Assembly: GCA_045106735.1 (NCBI GenBank)
Contig: JBGCEZ010000099.1
Span: 1-59,695 of the forward strand
Direction: 5' to 3'
Source of the DNA: JBGCEZ01 sp045106735
Lineage (GTDB): Bacteria; Planctomycetota; Phycisphaerae; Phycisphaerales; SM1A02
Length of the DNA: 59,695 nt
A program made the translations under genes and the position numbers. The notes under the pieces are model-generated. The model ran no database searches and was not told the origin of the DNA. It saw only the letters and a list, made by a program, of their open reading frames with translations. This document shows, piece after piece, positions 24,972-34,530 of the stretch; the first letter of the stretch is position 1, and every line of letters starts with the position of its first letter.

Positions 24972-26369
24972 TTGAGTGAATCCGTCGACGTCTGTGTTCT
25001 GGGGTCCGGCGCCGTTGGGCAGTCGGTTGCCCACCGAGCCCGCAAGGCTGGCCTGAGCGTGGTGGTCATCGAGGCCCAAACGCCGGGCGGGACGTGCCCG
25101 AATCGCGGATGCGACGCCAAGAAGCCGTACGTGAATGCCGCGGCGCTGCGGTATCGCAGCGAACGATTGCATGCAGCTGGCGGCGGGATCGAGCCGGCAA
25201 GCATCGCGTGGCGCGACATCACGCAGTTCAAGCGGCGGTTCACCGAACCGGTCGGCGGCATCACCGGCCGCGAACTGGCGGACGTGGGGGCGGAAGTGAT
25301 CATCGGCTCGCCGAAGTTCCTGGATGCATCCACGATCGAGGTGGGGGATCGGCGACTGTCATCGGAACGGATCGTGATCGCGACCGGACATCAACCGCGC
25401 GAGCTGAACATTCCCGGCATCGAGCACACCGTGAATTCGGACGCGCTGCTGGAGATTGACGACCTGCCACCGCGGGTCGCGTTCATTGGCGGCGGATACA
25501 TCGGGATGGAGTTCGCCTGCGCCGCCGCCCACGCGGGGCACGAGGTGACCGTCCTCAACAGCCGCGAACACACTTTGCAATCATTCGATCCGTTCGTGGT
25601 CGGGGTGATGGAAGAAGCGCTCCCGCAGCTCGGGCCGCACGGAGTGCGGGTGATCACCAATGCTCGCGTGGGCGCGGTGACGCCGGCCGATGGCGGCGGC
25701 TTTGTGGTCCACCGCGATGCGGACGGCACCCAGCCCCTGGTCGAAGTGGACCTCGTGGTCAACAGCTCGGGGCGCGTGCCATCGGTGGCCGGGTTGAACC
25801 TCGAGGCGGCGGGCGTCGAGCATTCGCCGGCCGGCGTCCACGTGGACGAATTCTTGCGGTGCCCGGGCAACCCACGTGTCTGGGCCGGCGGCGATGTGGC
25901 GGACAACGGCCGGCCTGGCCTGATCCCCACGGCGGTCGATGATGGGCGCATCCTGGCCCACAACATGGTCGCGGCGACGTCGGAAGCGGACATGCGCCGG
26001 CGTTCGAACGCCCCGCTGTGCTCGGTCGCCTTCACCACGCCAATGGTCGCCGGGGCCGGGATGACCGAAGCCGAAGCCCGCGAGCAGCACGGCGACGCGG
26101 TGCACGTGTCCCGCGGCCGCATGAACACCAAGAAGTTCTTCCGCGAACTCGGGCAGGAACACATCGCGTACACGCTGGTCTTTGGCGACGATCGAACGCT
26201 GCTCGGCGCTCACTTCACCGGCGAAGGGGCCGACGAGGTCATCAACCTCTTCGGCCTCGCGCTCGGGCACGACGCCCGGGAGCATGCGCTCCACGACATG
26301 ACGCTGACGTACCCGTCGATTGGGTCGGCACTGCAAGGGGCGTACCGCAAGGCGGTGGCGGGGTTGTGA
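24972..26369 (+). CDS. FAD/NAD(P)-dependent disulfide oxidoreductase, class I-like
   Basis: The product has the two-dinucleotide-domain layout of the glutathione reductase/mercuric reductase family. The FAD motif is VCVLGSGAVGQSVAHRARKAG, the redox pair is in GGTCPNRGCDAKK, ATGHQPRELNIPG follows, the NAD(P) motif is VAFIGGGYIGMEFACAAAHAG, and VWAGGDVADNG binds the FAD ribityl. The C-terminal dimer domain is present, but the usual catalytic His-Pro-Thr...Glu is YPSIGSAL, so the His and Glu are both missing. Specific substrate is unknown. Start: TTG 24972 has ggag six bases upstream and is preferred; GTG 24960 is the longer alternative. The 230-bp gap before it shows no gene. Confidence 0.85.
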   Translation: MSESVDVCVLGSGAVGQSVAHRARKAGLSVVVIEAQTPGGTCPNRGCDAKKPYVNAAALRYRSERLHAAGGGIEPASIAWRDITQFKRRFTEPVGGITGRELADVGAEVIIGSPKFLDASTIEVGDRRLSSERIVIATGHQPRELNIPGIEHTVNSDALLEIDDLPPRVAFIGGGYIGMEFACAAAHAGHEVTVLNSREHTLQSFDPFVVGVMEEALPQLGPHGVRVITNARVGAVTPADGGGFVVHRDADGTQPLVEVDLVVNSSGRVPSVAGLNLEAAGVEHSPAGVHVDEFLRCPGNPRVWAGGDVADNGRPGLIPTAVDDGRILAHNMVAATSEADMRRRSNAPLCSVAFTTPMVAGAGMTEAEAREQHGDAVHVSRGRMNTKKFFRELGQEHIAYTLVFGDDRTLLGAHFTGEGADEVINLFGLALGHDAREHALHDMTLTYPSIGSALQGAYRKAVAGL

Positions 26370-26518
26370 GCGGTGGGGAGCCCCGTCGTCCACCGTCCAC
26401 CATCCACCGCCCCTCCCGGGCCACAGGGTCGCCAGAATCACTGGCCGCGGATCGACGTTGGCCGTCGATCCAAGTAGCTTGCCACCGTCCCTGATTCGTT
26501 CGGAGCCCCCTTCACGCC

Positions 26519-27634
26519 ATGCGCTGGTCGCTTCCCATCGGCCGATACCTCGGCATTGCGGTCTACGTCCACTGGACGTTTTCGCTGCTGCTGATCTACA
26601 TCCTCTACCGCTACCTTTCGATTGGGGCGGGATGGATGGCGGCGCTCGGCGGGATGGGCTTTGTGCTGGCCGTCTTTTTCTGCGTACTGCTGCACGAGTA
26701 CGGACACGCCATTGCCGCCCGGCGCTATGGCGTCGCCACCCGGGACATCACGCTGCTGCCGATCGGCGGGCTGGCCCGGCTCGAACGCATGCCGGAACAT
26801 CCGCGGGAAGAAGCGATCGTGGCGATCGCCGGGCCCATGGTGAACGTGGTGATCGCCGCCGTCCTGGGCGTCATCGTGCTGGCCACCGGCGCTTTCCCCA
26901 CGATGATGAGCGACCTGGTGGCTCCCGGCAGTGCGCTGCTCGCCCAGCTCATGGTGGTCAATCTGCTGCTGGTCGTCTTCAACATGATTCCCGCGTTCCC
27001 GATGGACGGTGGGCGCGTGCTGCGGGCGTTGCTCGCGACCCGGATGCCTCGGGTCCGCGCCACACGGATCGCCGGCAGTATCGGCCAGATGATGGCGATT
27101 CTGATCGCCACGTTCGGGCTCATCGTCTTGCACAACCCGTTCATGCTGCTGATCGCGATCTTCGTCTACCTGGGGGCGCAGAGCGAAACAGAGTACGTGG
27201 AAGCGCGAGACTCCTTGGAAGGCATGACCGCCGGCGACGGCATGATCAACGACTTCCACGCCTTGCCGGCGGAAACGCGGATGATTGACGCCGCGAGCCT
27301 GATGACGTCCGGCAGCCAAACGGAGTTTCCGGTTCTGGACGACGACGGGAACTTGCGGGGATTGATTTCGTCGACCGAGGTCGTTCGAGCCTTGGCGGCG
27401 GGCCGGGAAGCGGCGCCCGTCTCCGGCGACATGCGGACCAATCCGGTGATCGTTGATCCGAGCGATCCGCTGGGGCCGTTGTTGGAGAGTGTCCACGGGG
27501 ACCAGGGTGCGGCCGTGGTGGTGCGCGAAGGGCAGGTGGTGGGCCTTGTGACGCCCGGGAACGTCGGTGAGCTCGTGATGATCCGGCGGGCGCTGAAGGC
27601 GGCAAAGGACCGCATATCCACCGGCGTGGGGTGA
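26519..27634 (+). CDS. site-2 protease (M50 family) with C-terminal CBS pair
   Basis: An intramembrane zinc metalloprotease of the SpoIVFB/Rip3-like subgroup. The zinc motif HEYGH lies in helix 2 (about residues 59-63), the third ligand is in NMIPAFPMDGGR near residue 162, and the first loop has GIAVYVHWTFSLLLIY. Six or so membrane helices are followed by two CBS domains (about residues 230-370) with FPVLDDDGNLRGLISSTEVV and AAVVVREGQVVGLVTPGNV. CBS domains often bind adenine nucleotides and could tie proteolysis to energy state. Substrates might be membrane anti-sigma factors, but none is next to it. Confidence 0.92.
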   Translation: MRWSLPIGRYLGIAVYVHWTFSLLLIYILYRYLSIGAGWMAALGGMGFVLAVFFCVLLHEYGHAIAARRYGVATRDITLLPIGGLARLERMPEHPREEAIVAIAGPMVNVVIAAVLGVIVLATGAFPTMMSDLVAPGSALLAQLMVVNLLLVVFNMIPAFPMDGGRVLRALLATRMPRVRATRIAGSIGQMMAILIATFGLIVLHNPFMLLIAIFVYLGAQSETEYVEARDSLEGMTAGDGMINDFHALPAETRMIDAASLMTSGSQTEFPVLDDDGNLRGLISSTEVVRALAAGREAAPVSGDMRTNPVIVDPSDPLGPLLESVHGDQGAAVVVREGQVVGLVTPGNVGELVMIRRALKAAKDRISTGVG

Positions 27635-27853
27635 ATTTCAAGCAGCCATTGCGCGGCCGGAGGGTCGCATATGCAGCCTGGCGGGCAGCACAACAGTCAT
27701 GCGGCCTGGGCGACGATGAACGAATTCGGTGCGCGCATCCGCGCGTCAAGCACCCCCAGAAGGCGGCCGATCCTGCTGGGACGAAGCGGCCTTGGCATCC
27801 CCGGCACGGGTGCGAGGACCGCGGCGAATCAATCGAATTCGTGAGCCTACGGC

Positions 27854-29887
27854 ATGCCGATGACCACCCCGTCATCTTCTCCATCGGACGGCCATTCTTC
27901 GCGTACTTCTGGCCCCGGCCCCGGCCCCGGCCCCGGCCCTGACCCGGCTTCGGCGTCGACGCGGGCACATGCATCCGCGCCGGCGATGACGCCGGCCCCC
28001 GGGTCGGCCCCGGCGATCGCACCGCCGCTCGCCGCTGCCGCCGCCGGTGCCGCCGCCCCCGCTCCCGCCCCCTCGCCGACCGCTTCAGGGTCCCCAGCCG
28101 GACTTCGCCCACTGGACGTCCTGCGGATCGGCGCGATCGCTCTCGGCGCCGGCGGCGCAGCGGGCTCCATCGCCCTGATTGCCCCGCCTGTGGTCGCGGC
28201 GCCGGTGCTCTTGGGCGCGGTCGCGACGCTCGCCGGATGGTCGGCCGTCCGGACCCGACGCGCGTCCATGCTGCGCGGCGGTCTCGGCGAAGTCTTGAAC
28301 GATGTCGACCGCGCGGTCGGACGGGCTCCGTCGACGTCGGACGATGATTTGGTGACCCGCTTGGCCTCGGGCGTCGAGATTCTCGGCCGGGCGCTGGCGG
28401 TGCGGGACGAACGACTGGGCCAGCTCGACGGGGCGATTCGCGACGAAGCGACGCGTCGCACCCAGCGTCATGACGACCAAGGGCACGCCTGGGAAGCCTT
28501 CCTCGCCCGGTTGAGCCATGAGGCGCGGACGCGGCTGACCACCCTGCGGGGCAGCATCGATGACCTCGCCGGCGTTGCGGCGCAGGACCGTTCGGATCAC
28601 GCGGCGATGGACCAGGCCACGTACCGCACCATGGCCGACGGCCTCGAACGCTTGACGCGCTTGCTCGATGAGACCATCGACCTGTCGCATCTCGAGTCGG
28701 GGCGGTTGGAACCGAATCTCACCGAGTTTCCCGTCAGTGAGCTGATCGCCGACGTCCTGGCCGACGCCCTGCCAGCGGCCGTCGGGGCTGAAGTCGGCTT
28801 GTCGGCCCGTGCGGTAGATCCGATTCCGGGGCGCGTGCGCACCGATCGACACCGTGTTCAGCAGTTGCTCGGCGACCTGATCGGGCACGTGGTGCAGACC
28901 GCGGCCGGCACCGGCGACGTCTCGATCGAACTCTCGCGCACGCTGCCTGGTCCTCAGACGTCGACCGGCGACTGTCCGACGAACACCGGTGCCCCGGTGC
29001 GGGTTGACGCGGTCGGCATCGGCGGCGGCTCGGAGCTTTCGATCCTGGTCTTCGACGATGCGGGCACCATTGATCCCGACTCGATGTCCACCGATCGTCC
29101 GGAACTGCGGATTGGCGACGGCCTTGCCCCGACCGATGGCCCGCATCTGGGCATGGTCATCGCCCGCACGATTGCTCGGCAGCTCGGTCTATCACTTTCC
29201 GTCGTGCGACTCGATGGCGGTGGATGTGCCTTCCGCGTGGGCATCCCGTTCGACGGCCCCGCCCATGAGCCGGTCACGCCGGAACGATTCGATCGCGCCG
29301 TGCGGGCGCTGGACGATGCTCGGCGATCGAGCGAACGCGAACGCCGCGAGCGAATCGAAGGGACCATCGCCGCCCATCTCGACGATGCGGGAGCGTCTGG
29401 ATCTGGCGAATCCCGCGGACTCGACGGGTTCCGAATTCTGCTGATCGAGGACCAGGCCGACATTCGGCGGCTGCTGTTGCGGCACTTGGGGCGAGCCGGA
29501 GCGGAGCTCGACATTGCGTCCGATGGAGCCGAGGGCTTGGTTGCCCTCGACGAAGCCGATGCATCGGGGCGTCCTTTCGACATGGCCGTGGTGGATCTGC
29601 GGCTGCCCGGGGTCGATGGGCTCGAGGTCATCCGTCGCGAGCAGGCGCGGGGCCGCGGGACGGGCTTGCTCGTCCTGACCGCCAGTGCGATGGCCGGTGA
29701 TCGCGATCGGTGCATCGAGGCCGGGGCGGATGCGTACATGTCCAAGCCATTCGACGCGGTGGAGCTGATCGAGCGTTGCCAGGAAGTGTCGGCGACGGCC
29801 ATGCATCGGCGTCGTCCCGATCGCGAGGATCATCCCGCCGGGGTGGGCACGGTCTTCCGCCGCGGAGCTGAACGCCGCGTGGGCTGA
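27854..29887 (+). CDS. hybrid histidine kinase - receiver protein with degenerate ATPase domain
   Basis: The 677-residue product begins with a disordered lead (Ser/Pro/Gly repeats, residues ~1-80). Two membrane segments follow near residues 95-135 (LRIGAIALGAGGAAGSIALI, and PVVAAPVLLGAVATLAGW). A HisKA domain has the phospho-acceptor His in FLARLSHEARTRLTTLRG (about residue 221). The ATPase region is present but eroded: the N-box reads VQQLLGDLIGHVVQTA without its Asn, and the G1 box reads FDDAGTID rather than DxGxG. The receiver (about residues 530-650) is intact: LIEDQADIRR, phospho-acceptor Asp in VVDLRLPG, LTASAMAG, and Lys in YMSKPFD. It may act as a phospho-relay or scaffold. No partner regulator is adjacent. 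Confidence 0.85.
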   Translation: MPMTTPSSSPSDGHSSRTSGPGPGPGPGPDPASASTRAHASAPAMTPAPGSAPAIAPPLAAAAAGAAAPAPAPSPTASGSPAGLRPLDVLRIGAIALGAGGAAGSIALIAPPVVAAPVLLGAVATLAGWSAVRTRRASMLRGGLGEVLNDVDRAVGRAPSTSDDDLVTRLASGVEILGRALAVRDERLGQLDGAIRDEATRRTQRHDDQGHAWEAFLARLSHEARTRLTTLRGSIDDLAGVAAQDRSDHAAMDQATYRTMADGLERLTRLLDETIDLSHLESGRLEPNLTEFPVSELIADVLADALPAAVGAEVGLSARAVDPIPGRVRTDRHRVQQLLGDLIGHVVQTAAGTGDVSIELSRTLPGPQTSTGDCPTNTGAPVRVDAVGIGGGSELSILVFDDAGTIDPDSMSTDRPELRIGDGLAPTDGPHLGMVIARTIARQLGLSLSVVRLDGGGCAFRVGIPFDGPAHEPVTPERFDRAVRALDDARRSSERERRERIEGTIAAHLDDAGASGSGESRGLDGFRILLIEDQADIRRLLLRHLGRAGAELDIASDGAEGLVALDEADASGRPFDMAVVDLRLPGVDGLEVIRREQARGRGTGLLVLTASAMAGDRDRCIEAGADAYMSKPFDAVELIERCQEVSATAMHRRRPDREDHPAGVGTVFRRGAERRVG

Positions 29888-30099
29888 CGCCCGGGAGACG
29901 CGTGGTCTTTCCGGACGGTGCGACGGTGGCCGTCGCTGCGCGAAACCGCCTGGTCGCTCCAACGCGGTGCGGATTGGCAACCCCCCCGCGTACCCCGGGT
30001 TTGACGCTGATTCAGCCTTCGGATCTTGCCGGCCGCAGGGGTGAGGGGTAGCTTCAGAGCGGAGCTCGCCGGCGGCGGCGCGACCGCCCGGAGCCGAGC

Positions 30100-32928
30100 A
30101 TGCAATCGCCTCGACCAACCACTGCGAGACTGGTTCCACACCGAGTTGGCATCGTCGGCGCGGTGGGTACGTCGGTCTTGACAGCTGGCGTGCTCCTGGC
30201 CGGGCCAGGCGTCGGAGCTGGTGCTGGTGCTGGAGCTGGCTCTGGCACTGGGATTGGGATTGGCACTGGCACTGGCATTGGCACTGGCATTGGCACTGGC
30301 ATTGGCATTGGCACTGGAACTGGTGCCGGGGCCGGGGTCGCACCCTCGGGACTCGCGCCGACGCACGTCGCGAGCGCGGCGACCCACGGCACCACGACCG
30401 TCGTCGACGGGATTGATCGGTCGCGGATCGGTCCGGCGCCGTTCGGCACGATCCACGTCGCTCCCTCGACGTTCGGCCGGACACCCGTCGACCCGACATC
30501 GGCCGCTGAACTCGGGGCGTGGTTGGATCAATGGTGCGTGTCCTGTCATGCCGAACCGGAGGCGGCGTACGGGCTCGACCTGGAACCATTCACGGTTCGG
30601 TTGTTGGGCGCGGGCGAAGTCGATCTTGCCACGGATGCCGACGACATCGATCTGCTTCGATTGGTCGCATCGCGACTTGAAGATCAGAGCATGCCGCCGA
30701 CGCGCCGCCGTCCGGCGGATGCCGAGTACGACCGGGCGATGGAGGTGATCGCCGCGCTGATCGAGGCGGCCGGAGGGAATGTCGGCGCCGCCGATGACGG
30801 GGTGGTCCAGCCGGCGCCGGTGCGGCGAATCTCCCGGGCCGAGTATGTCCGATCGATACGCGATCTGACGGGCGTCCGCATCGATGCTGCGTCGCTCCCC
30901 CCCGACGAGATCGGGCACGGCTTTGATACGAACGCTGGCGCGCTGACCATGCCGCCGCTTCGGTTCGAGCAGTACGTCGACATGGCCGAGCGCATCGCCC
31001 AGGAAGCGATCGTGGATGTGCGGGCCCCGCGGCGGCAGTTGATGTTTGGCGCTGGCAAACTTGCACTGGCCCGTGGAAAAGGGCGAGCGGGGGCCGCGGA
31101 AATTCTCATCTGGAGCAACGACGAGGCTTTCGTCGACGTGGAAGTGCCACGGACCGGCCGGTATCGCCTCGTGGCCGAAGTCAAAGGGCAGCAGGCCGGG
31201 GCCAACCCGGTGCGCATGGAACTGCGCGCGGGCGTCGGCCAAACGGAAGGCCACCGAGTCGTCGAGCACATGGTGCCGACGCTGATCGAATCGGAATTCA
31301 CGCTCTCGGCGGGCACGGTGCGCCTCGCCGCCGCCTTCGTCAACGACTACCACCAACCCAGGGCCGCGGACCCGAACCAACGCGACCGCAACGCAATGGT
31401 GCGGTGGATTCGGCTCGATGGCCCGCTCGGAATGGCCGAGCCGACGGCCATGCAAGCGGATTTGGCCGCGCGGCACGGGGGGGAATCCGCGGACGATGCG
31501 TGGGTCGCCGCCGCGATTGAGCTGGCCAGCCGGGCGTGGCGCCGGCCCCTCGAACCGTCGGAGTCCGACGCGCTGATCGCCATGGTCCGCGACGTCACGG
31601 CAGCGACCGACGTGGCCGCCGATGTCGATGCCGATGCGCGAGCCGATGCTGCAAGCGCTGCGCCGGGCAACGCGCCGGGCAACGCGCCGGGCAACGATCC
31701 GGACAACGCGCCGGGCATCGGCTCTGACAACGCGCCGGGTAACACCGCCGGCGCCGCGGCAGCGGATGCGAACGCCGCCGCCGATCCTCGGGCCGCGCTC
31801 AAGCGACTCGGCCACGAAGAGCTTCGCGTCGCGCTCACCGCCATCCTGGCCCATCCGCGATTCCTGTACTTGGCTCCGGATGCCGCCGCCGATCGGCCGA
31901 ATGGCGGCGACTGGTCGCTCGCCGCCCGAATCGCCGCCCTCTTGTGGTCGAGCGTTCCCGATCCGGCGCTGGCCGACGCCGTCGCCGGTGGCGAAATGGC
32001 CACGTCCGGCGGACGACGCGCGATCGTCGCCCGGATGATTGACGATCCCCGTTCGGTTGCACTGGCCGAACGATTCGCGGTCCAGTGGCTGCAGATTGGC
32101 GCGATCGACGAACGATCGCCGGATCCAGAACGCTTCCCTGGCGTGGACGAAGCCATGCGGCAACGCATGCGGCAAGAGACGGTGCTCTTTGTCGACGACG
32201 TGGTGCGCGGCCGCCGGCCAATCTGGGATTTGCTCGATGCGGCCGACACGTTTCTGAATGCACCGTTGGCCGAACACTACGGCGTGGAAGGTGTCGACGG
32301 AACGGAGATGCGGCGGGTCACGCTGGACGGGCAGGCGCCGCTCGGCGTCCTGCGGCACGGCAGCGTGCTCCTCACGACGAGCAACCCGACGCGGACCAGC
32401 CCGGTCAAACGGGGCAAGTGGGTGCTCGAAGCGCTGCTCGACGATCCGCCGCCGCCGGCTCCGGCCGACATCCCCGCCTTGCCGCGCGATGGCGAACCCC
32501 ACGACGACCTTTCGCTGCGTGAATTGCTCGAACAGCACCGCGAAGACCCATCCTGCGCCGGGTGCCACCAGCGCATGGACCCACTCGGCTTTGCGCTGGA
32601 GCGCTTCGACGCCGTCGGCCGACGCCGAATGGACGTCGGCGGCCGCCCGGTCGACGTCGCCGCTGAACTCCCCGACGGAACGACCTTCAGTGGACCGGTC
32701 GGCCTCCGCGACCTGCTGCTCGATGTGCGCCGGGACGATGTGGCCCGTTCCGCCGTGCGGCATCTGGCCATCTTTGCCCTCGGCCGCGGTCTCGAATCGG
32801 CCGACGATTCATGGATCGAGCCCATCGTCGCCGACCTTTTGGCCGGGGGCCCGCCCACCTTTGAACGCATCGTGCTCGGCATCGTCGAGTCGCCCGCGTT
32901 CCGCCCTTCGACTGGAGATCGCCCGTGA
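30100..32928 (+). CDS. planctomycete DUF1587/DUF1592/DUF1588/DUF1585 haem-type protein
   Basis: The 942-residue secreted protein has a signal-like helix (GIVGAVGTSVLTAGVLLAG) followed by a Gly-Thr/Gly-Ile repeat from 6-bp units (nt ~30225-30320). A c-type haem motif CVSCH lies at about residue 146. The DUF1587 region begins RRISRAEYVRSIRDLTGV, and DUF1595/DUF1592 regions include ELASRAWRRPLEPSESDAL and ILAHPRFLYLAP. A second CxxCH lies in DPSCAGCHQRMDPLGFALER (DUF1588), and DUF1585 closes with FALGRGLESADD. An extra Asn/Ala/Pro-Gly insert (12-bp unit aacgcgccgggc) sits near residues 505-565. The family is strongly expanded in Planctomycetota and nearly always paired with DUF1552, as here. A periplasmic redox or carbohydrate-related role has been suggested, but function is unproven. 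Confidence 0.9.
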   Translation: MQSPRPTTARLVPHRVGIVGAVGTSVLTAGVLLAGPGVGAGAGAGAGSGTGIGIGTGTGIGTGIGTGIGIGTGTGAGAGVAPSGLAPTHVASAATHGTTTVVDGIDRSRIGPAPFGTIHVAPSTFGRTPVDPTSAAELGAWLDQWCVSCHAEPEAAYGLDLEPFTVRLLGAGEVDLATDADDIDLLRLVASRLEDQSMPPTRRRPADAEYDRAMEVIAALIEAAGGNVGAADDGVVQPAPVRRISRAEYVRSIRDLTGVRIDAASLPPDEIGHGFDTNAGALTMPPLRFEQYVDMAERIAQEAIVDVRAPRRQLMFGAGKLALARGKGRAGAAEILIWSNDEAFVDVEVPRTGRYRLVAEVKGQQAGANPVRMELRAGVGQTEGHRVVEHMVPTLIESEFTLSAGTVRLAAAFVNDYHQPRAADPNQRDRNAMVRWIRLDGPLGMAEPTAMQADLAARHGGESADDAWVAAAIELASRAWRRPLEPSESDALIAMVRDVTAATDVAADVDADARADAASAAPGNAPGNAPGNDPDNAPGIGSDNAPGNTAGAAAADANAAADPRAALKRLGHEELRVALTAILAHPRFLYLAPDAAADRPNGGDWSLAARIAALLWSSVPDPALADAVAGGEMATSGGRRAIVARMIDDPRSVALAERFAVQWLQIGAIDERSPDPERFPGVDEAMRQRMRQETVLFVDDVVRGRRPIWDLLDAADTFLNAPLAEHYGVEGVDGTEMRRVTLDGQAPLGVLRHGSVLLTTSNPTRTSPVKRGKWVLEALLDDPPPPAPADIPALPRDGEPHDDLSLRELLEQHREDPSCAGCHQRMDPLGFALERFDAVGRRRMDVGGRPVDVAAELPDGTTFSGPVGLRDLLLDVRRDDVARSAVRHLAIFALGRGLESADDSWIEPIVADLLAGGPPTFERIVLGIVESPAFRPSTGDRP

Positions 32929-34361
32929 GTGACCCTCGACTGGATCGACGCACGGCCCTCCGCGGCTTTGGGGCGGCGGTCGCGCTGCCATGGCTCGACG
33001 CAATGGTCAGCGAAACGTCGGCCTTGGCCGGATCGACCGCGCTCTCGCGTCGCCGGGCAGCGGCGGCGGCCGAAATGGCGGCGGGTACCGCGCAGGCTGC
33101 GGGCACTGCGGCAGCATCGGGGGCGGCGCCGGTTCGCATGGTGCACTGCTTTGTGCCCAATGGCGTCGACCCCGGAGCCTGGTTCCCCGCCGGCGACGAC
33201 GCGGCAGCCAGCGCGACTCCGCTGCCGACGTCCCTCGAACCGCTGGAAGGCCTGCGCGATCGATTCACGATGATCCGCGGCTTGTCGCACGACAACGCCC
33301 GAGCCAAGGGCGACGGCCCCGGCGACCACGCCCGCAGCTCCGCGTGCTTCCTCACCGGTGCCCATCCCGTCAAGACGGCGGGCGACGACATCGCCGCCGG
33401 CGTCTCCGTCGACCAGATTGCGGCCCAGCGGATTGGCAATCGCACGCCGCTGGCGTCACTCGAACTTGGCTGCGAACCCGCACTGCGTTCGGGCAACTGC
33501 GACTCCGGCTACTCCTGTGCGTACAGCGCGAACATCTCGTGGCGTTCGCCGACGCAGCCGAACCTCAAGGAAGTTCGGCCGCGGGCGGTCTTCGAACGGC
33601 TCTTTGCCATGGGCCCGGAAGGCGAGTCAGCCAAGGCCCGTGCCCGGCGCCTGACCCGGCGCAAGTCGATCCTTGACTACGTGTCCGGCGATGCCCGGCG
33701 GCTGGAGTCCGAACTCGGGGTGAACGATCGCCACCGGATGGGCGAGTACCTCGAGAGCGTGCGGGCGCTCGAGAAGCGCGTCGAAGCGATGGAACGGGCG
33801 ACGGATGACCCGTCGGAAGTTGCCGGATTCGATGTGCCTCGAGGCGTGCCCGGCGACTACCGCGAGCACGTTCGGCTCATGAATGAATTGATCGTGCTGG
33901 CCCTGCGGACCGATCGCACCCGCGTGGCGACGTTCATGTTGGCCAATGAAGGGTCGAACCGGCCGTTTCCTTTCCTGGATGTCGCCGAAGGGCACCACCA
34001 TCTTTCGCACCACGGGGGCGACGAGTCGATGGTGACCAAGATTCAGCGGATCAACCGATTCCAGTCCGAGCTCTTTGCCGACCTTGTCCGGCGCATGGAC
34101 GAAGTCGACGAGCCGGGCGGCTCCCTGTTGGACCACTCCATGGTGCTGTTCGGGAGTGCGATCCGCGATGGCAATCGCCACGATCACCACGACCTGCCGG
34201 TGCTGCTGGCCGGCGGTGGCGGCGGGACCCTGCGGCCCGGCCGCGTCGTGACCGTGCCCAAGAAGACGCCGATGTGCAACTTGCTGCTGTCGATGCTCCA
34301 CCGGATGGAAGTCCAGGTCCCGAGCTTCGGCGACTCGACGGGTGAGTTGGCCGAGATCTAA
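32925..34361 (+). CDS. DUF1552 family exported protein
   Basis: The 478-residue product is the standard partner of the DUF1592-type protein just upstream. GTG 32925 overlaps that gene's TGA by four bases. The N-terminus has a Tat-like signal (LDRRTALRGFGAAVALPWLD). DUF1552 hallmarks are RMVHCFVPNGVDPGAWFP, RDRFTMIRGLSHDNAR, DHARSSACFLTGAHPV, SLELGCEP, and GEYLESVRALEKRVE. Towards the end SMVLFGSAIRDGNRHDHHDL and LPVLLAGGGGGTLRPGR follow, as in DUF1501/alkaline-phosphatase-like folds. The protein would be exported folded to the periplasm. No catalytic activity is established for the family. Confidence 0.9.
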   Translation: MSDPRLDRRTALRGFGAAVALPWLDAMVSETSALAGSTALSRRRAAAAAEMAAGTAQAAGTAAASGAAPVRMVHCFVPNGVDPGAWFPAGDDAAASATPLPTSLEPLEGLRDRFTMIRGLSHDNARAKGDGPGDHARSSACFLTGAHPVKTAGDDIAAGVSVDQIAAQRIGNRTPLASLELGCEPALRSGNCDSGYSCAYSANISWRSPTQPNLKEVRPRAVFERLFAMGPEGESAKARARRLTRRKSILDYVSGDARRLESELGVNDRHRMGEYLESVRALEKRVEAMERATDDPSEVAGFDVPRGVPGDYREHVRLMNELIVLALRTDRTRVATFMLANEGSNRPFPFLDVAEGHHHLSHHGGDESMVTKIQRINRFQSELFADLVRRMDEVDEPGGSLLDHSMVLFGSAIRDGNRHDHHDLPVLLAGGGGGTLRPGRVVTVPKKTPMCNLLLSMLHRMEVQVPSFGDSTGELAEI

Positions 34362-34530
34362 CGTGGCGACGGCGACGGCGACGGCTGCGGCGACGACGAC
34401 TGCGACGGCGACGGCGACTGCTGCGGCTGCGGCGATGGCGACTGCGACGGCGACTGCTGCGGCTGCGGCGATGGCGACTGCGACTGGGGCAACGGCTGCT
34501 GGGACTGCGACTGCGGCGGTGCGAGAGCGA
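34362..34530. repeat. imperfect (gcgacg)/(gctgcg) low-complexity repeat
   Basis: Hexamer-like units gcgacg and gctgcg alternate with a higher-order 36-bp-like period, directly after the DUF1552 stop. Probably slippage-derived; no gene is assigned. Confidence 0.7.

Noticed and set aside
29830..32763. Very long minus-strand open frame opposite the DUF1592 gene
   Set aside because: Antisense shadow of a well-supported gene; long shadows are expected with this GC skew.
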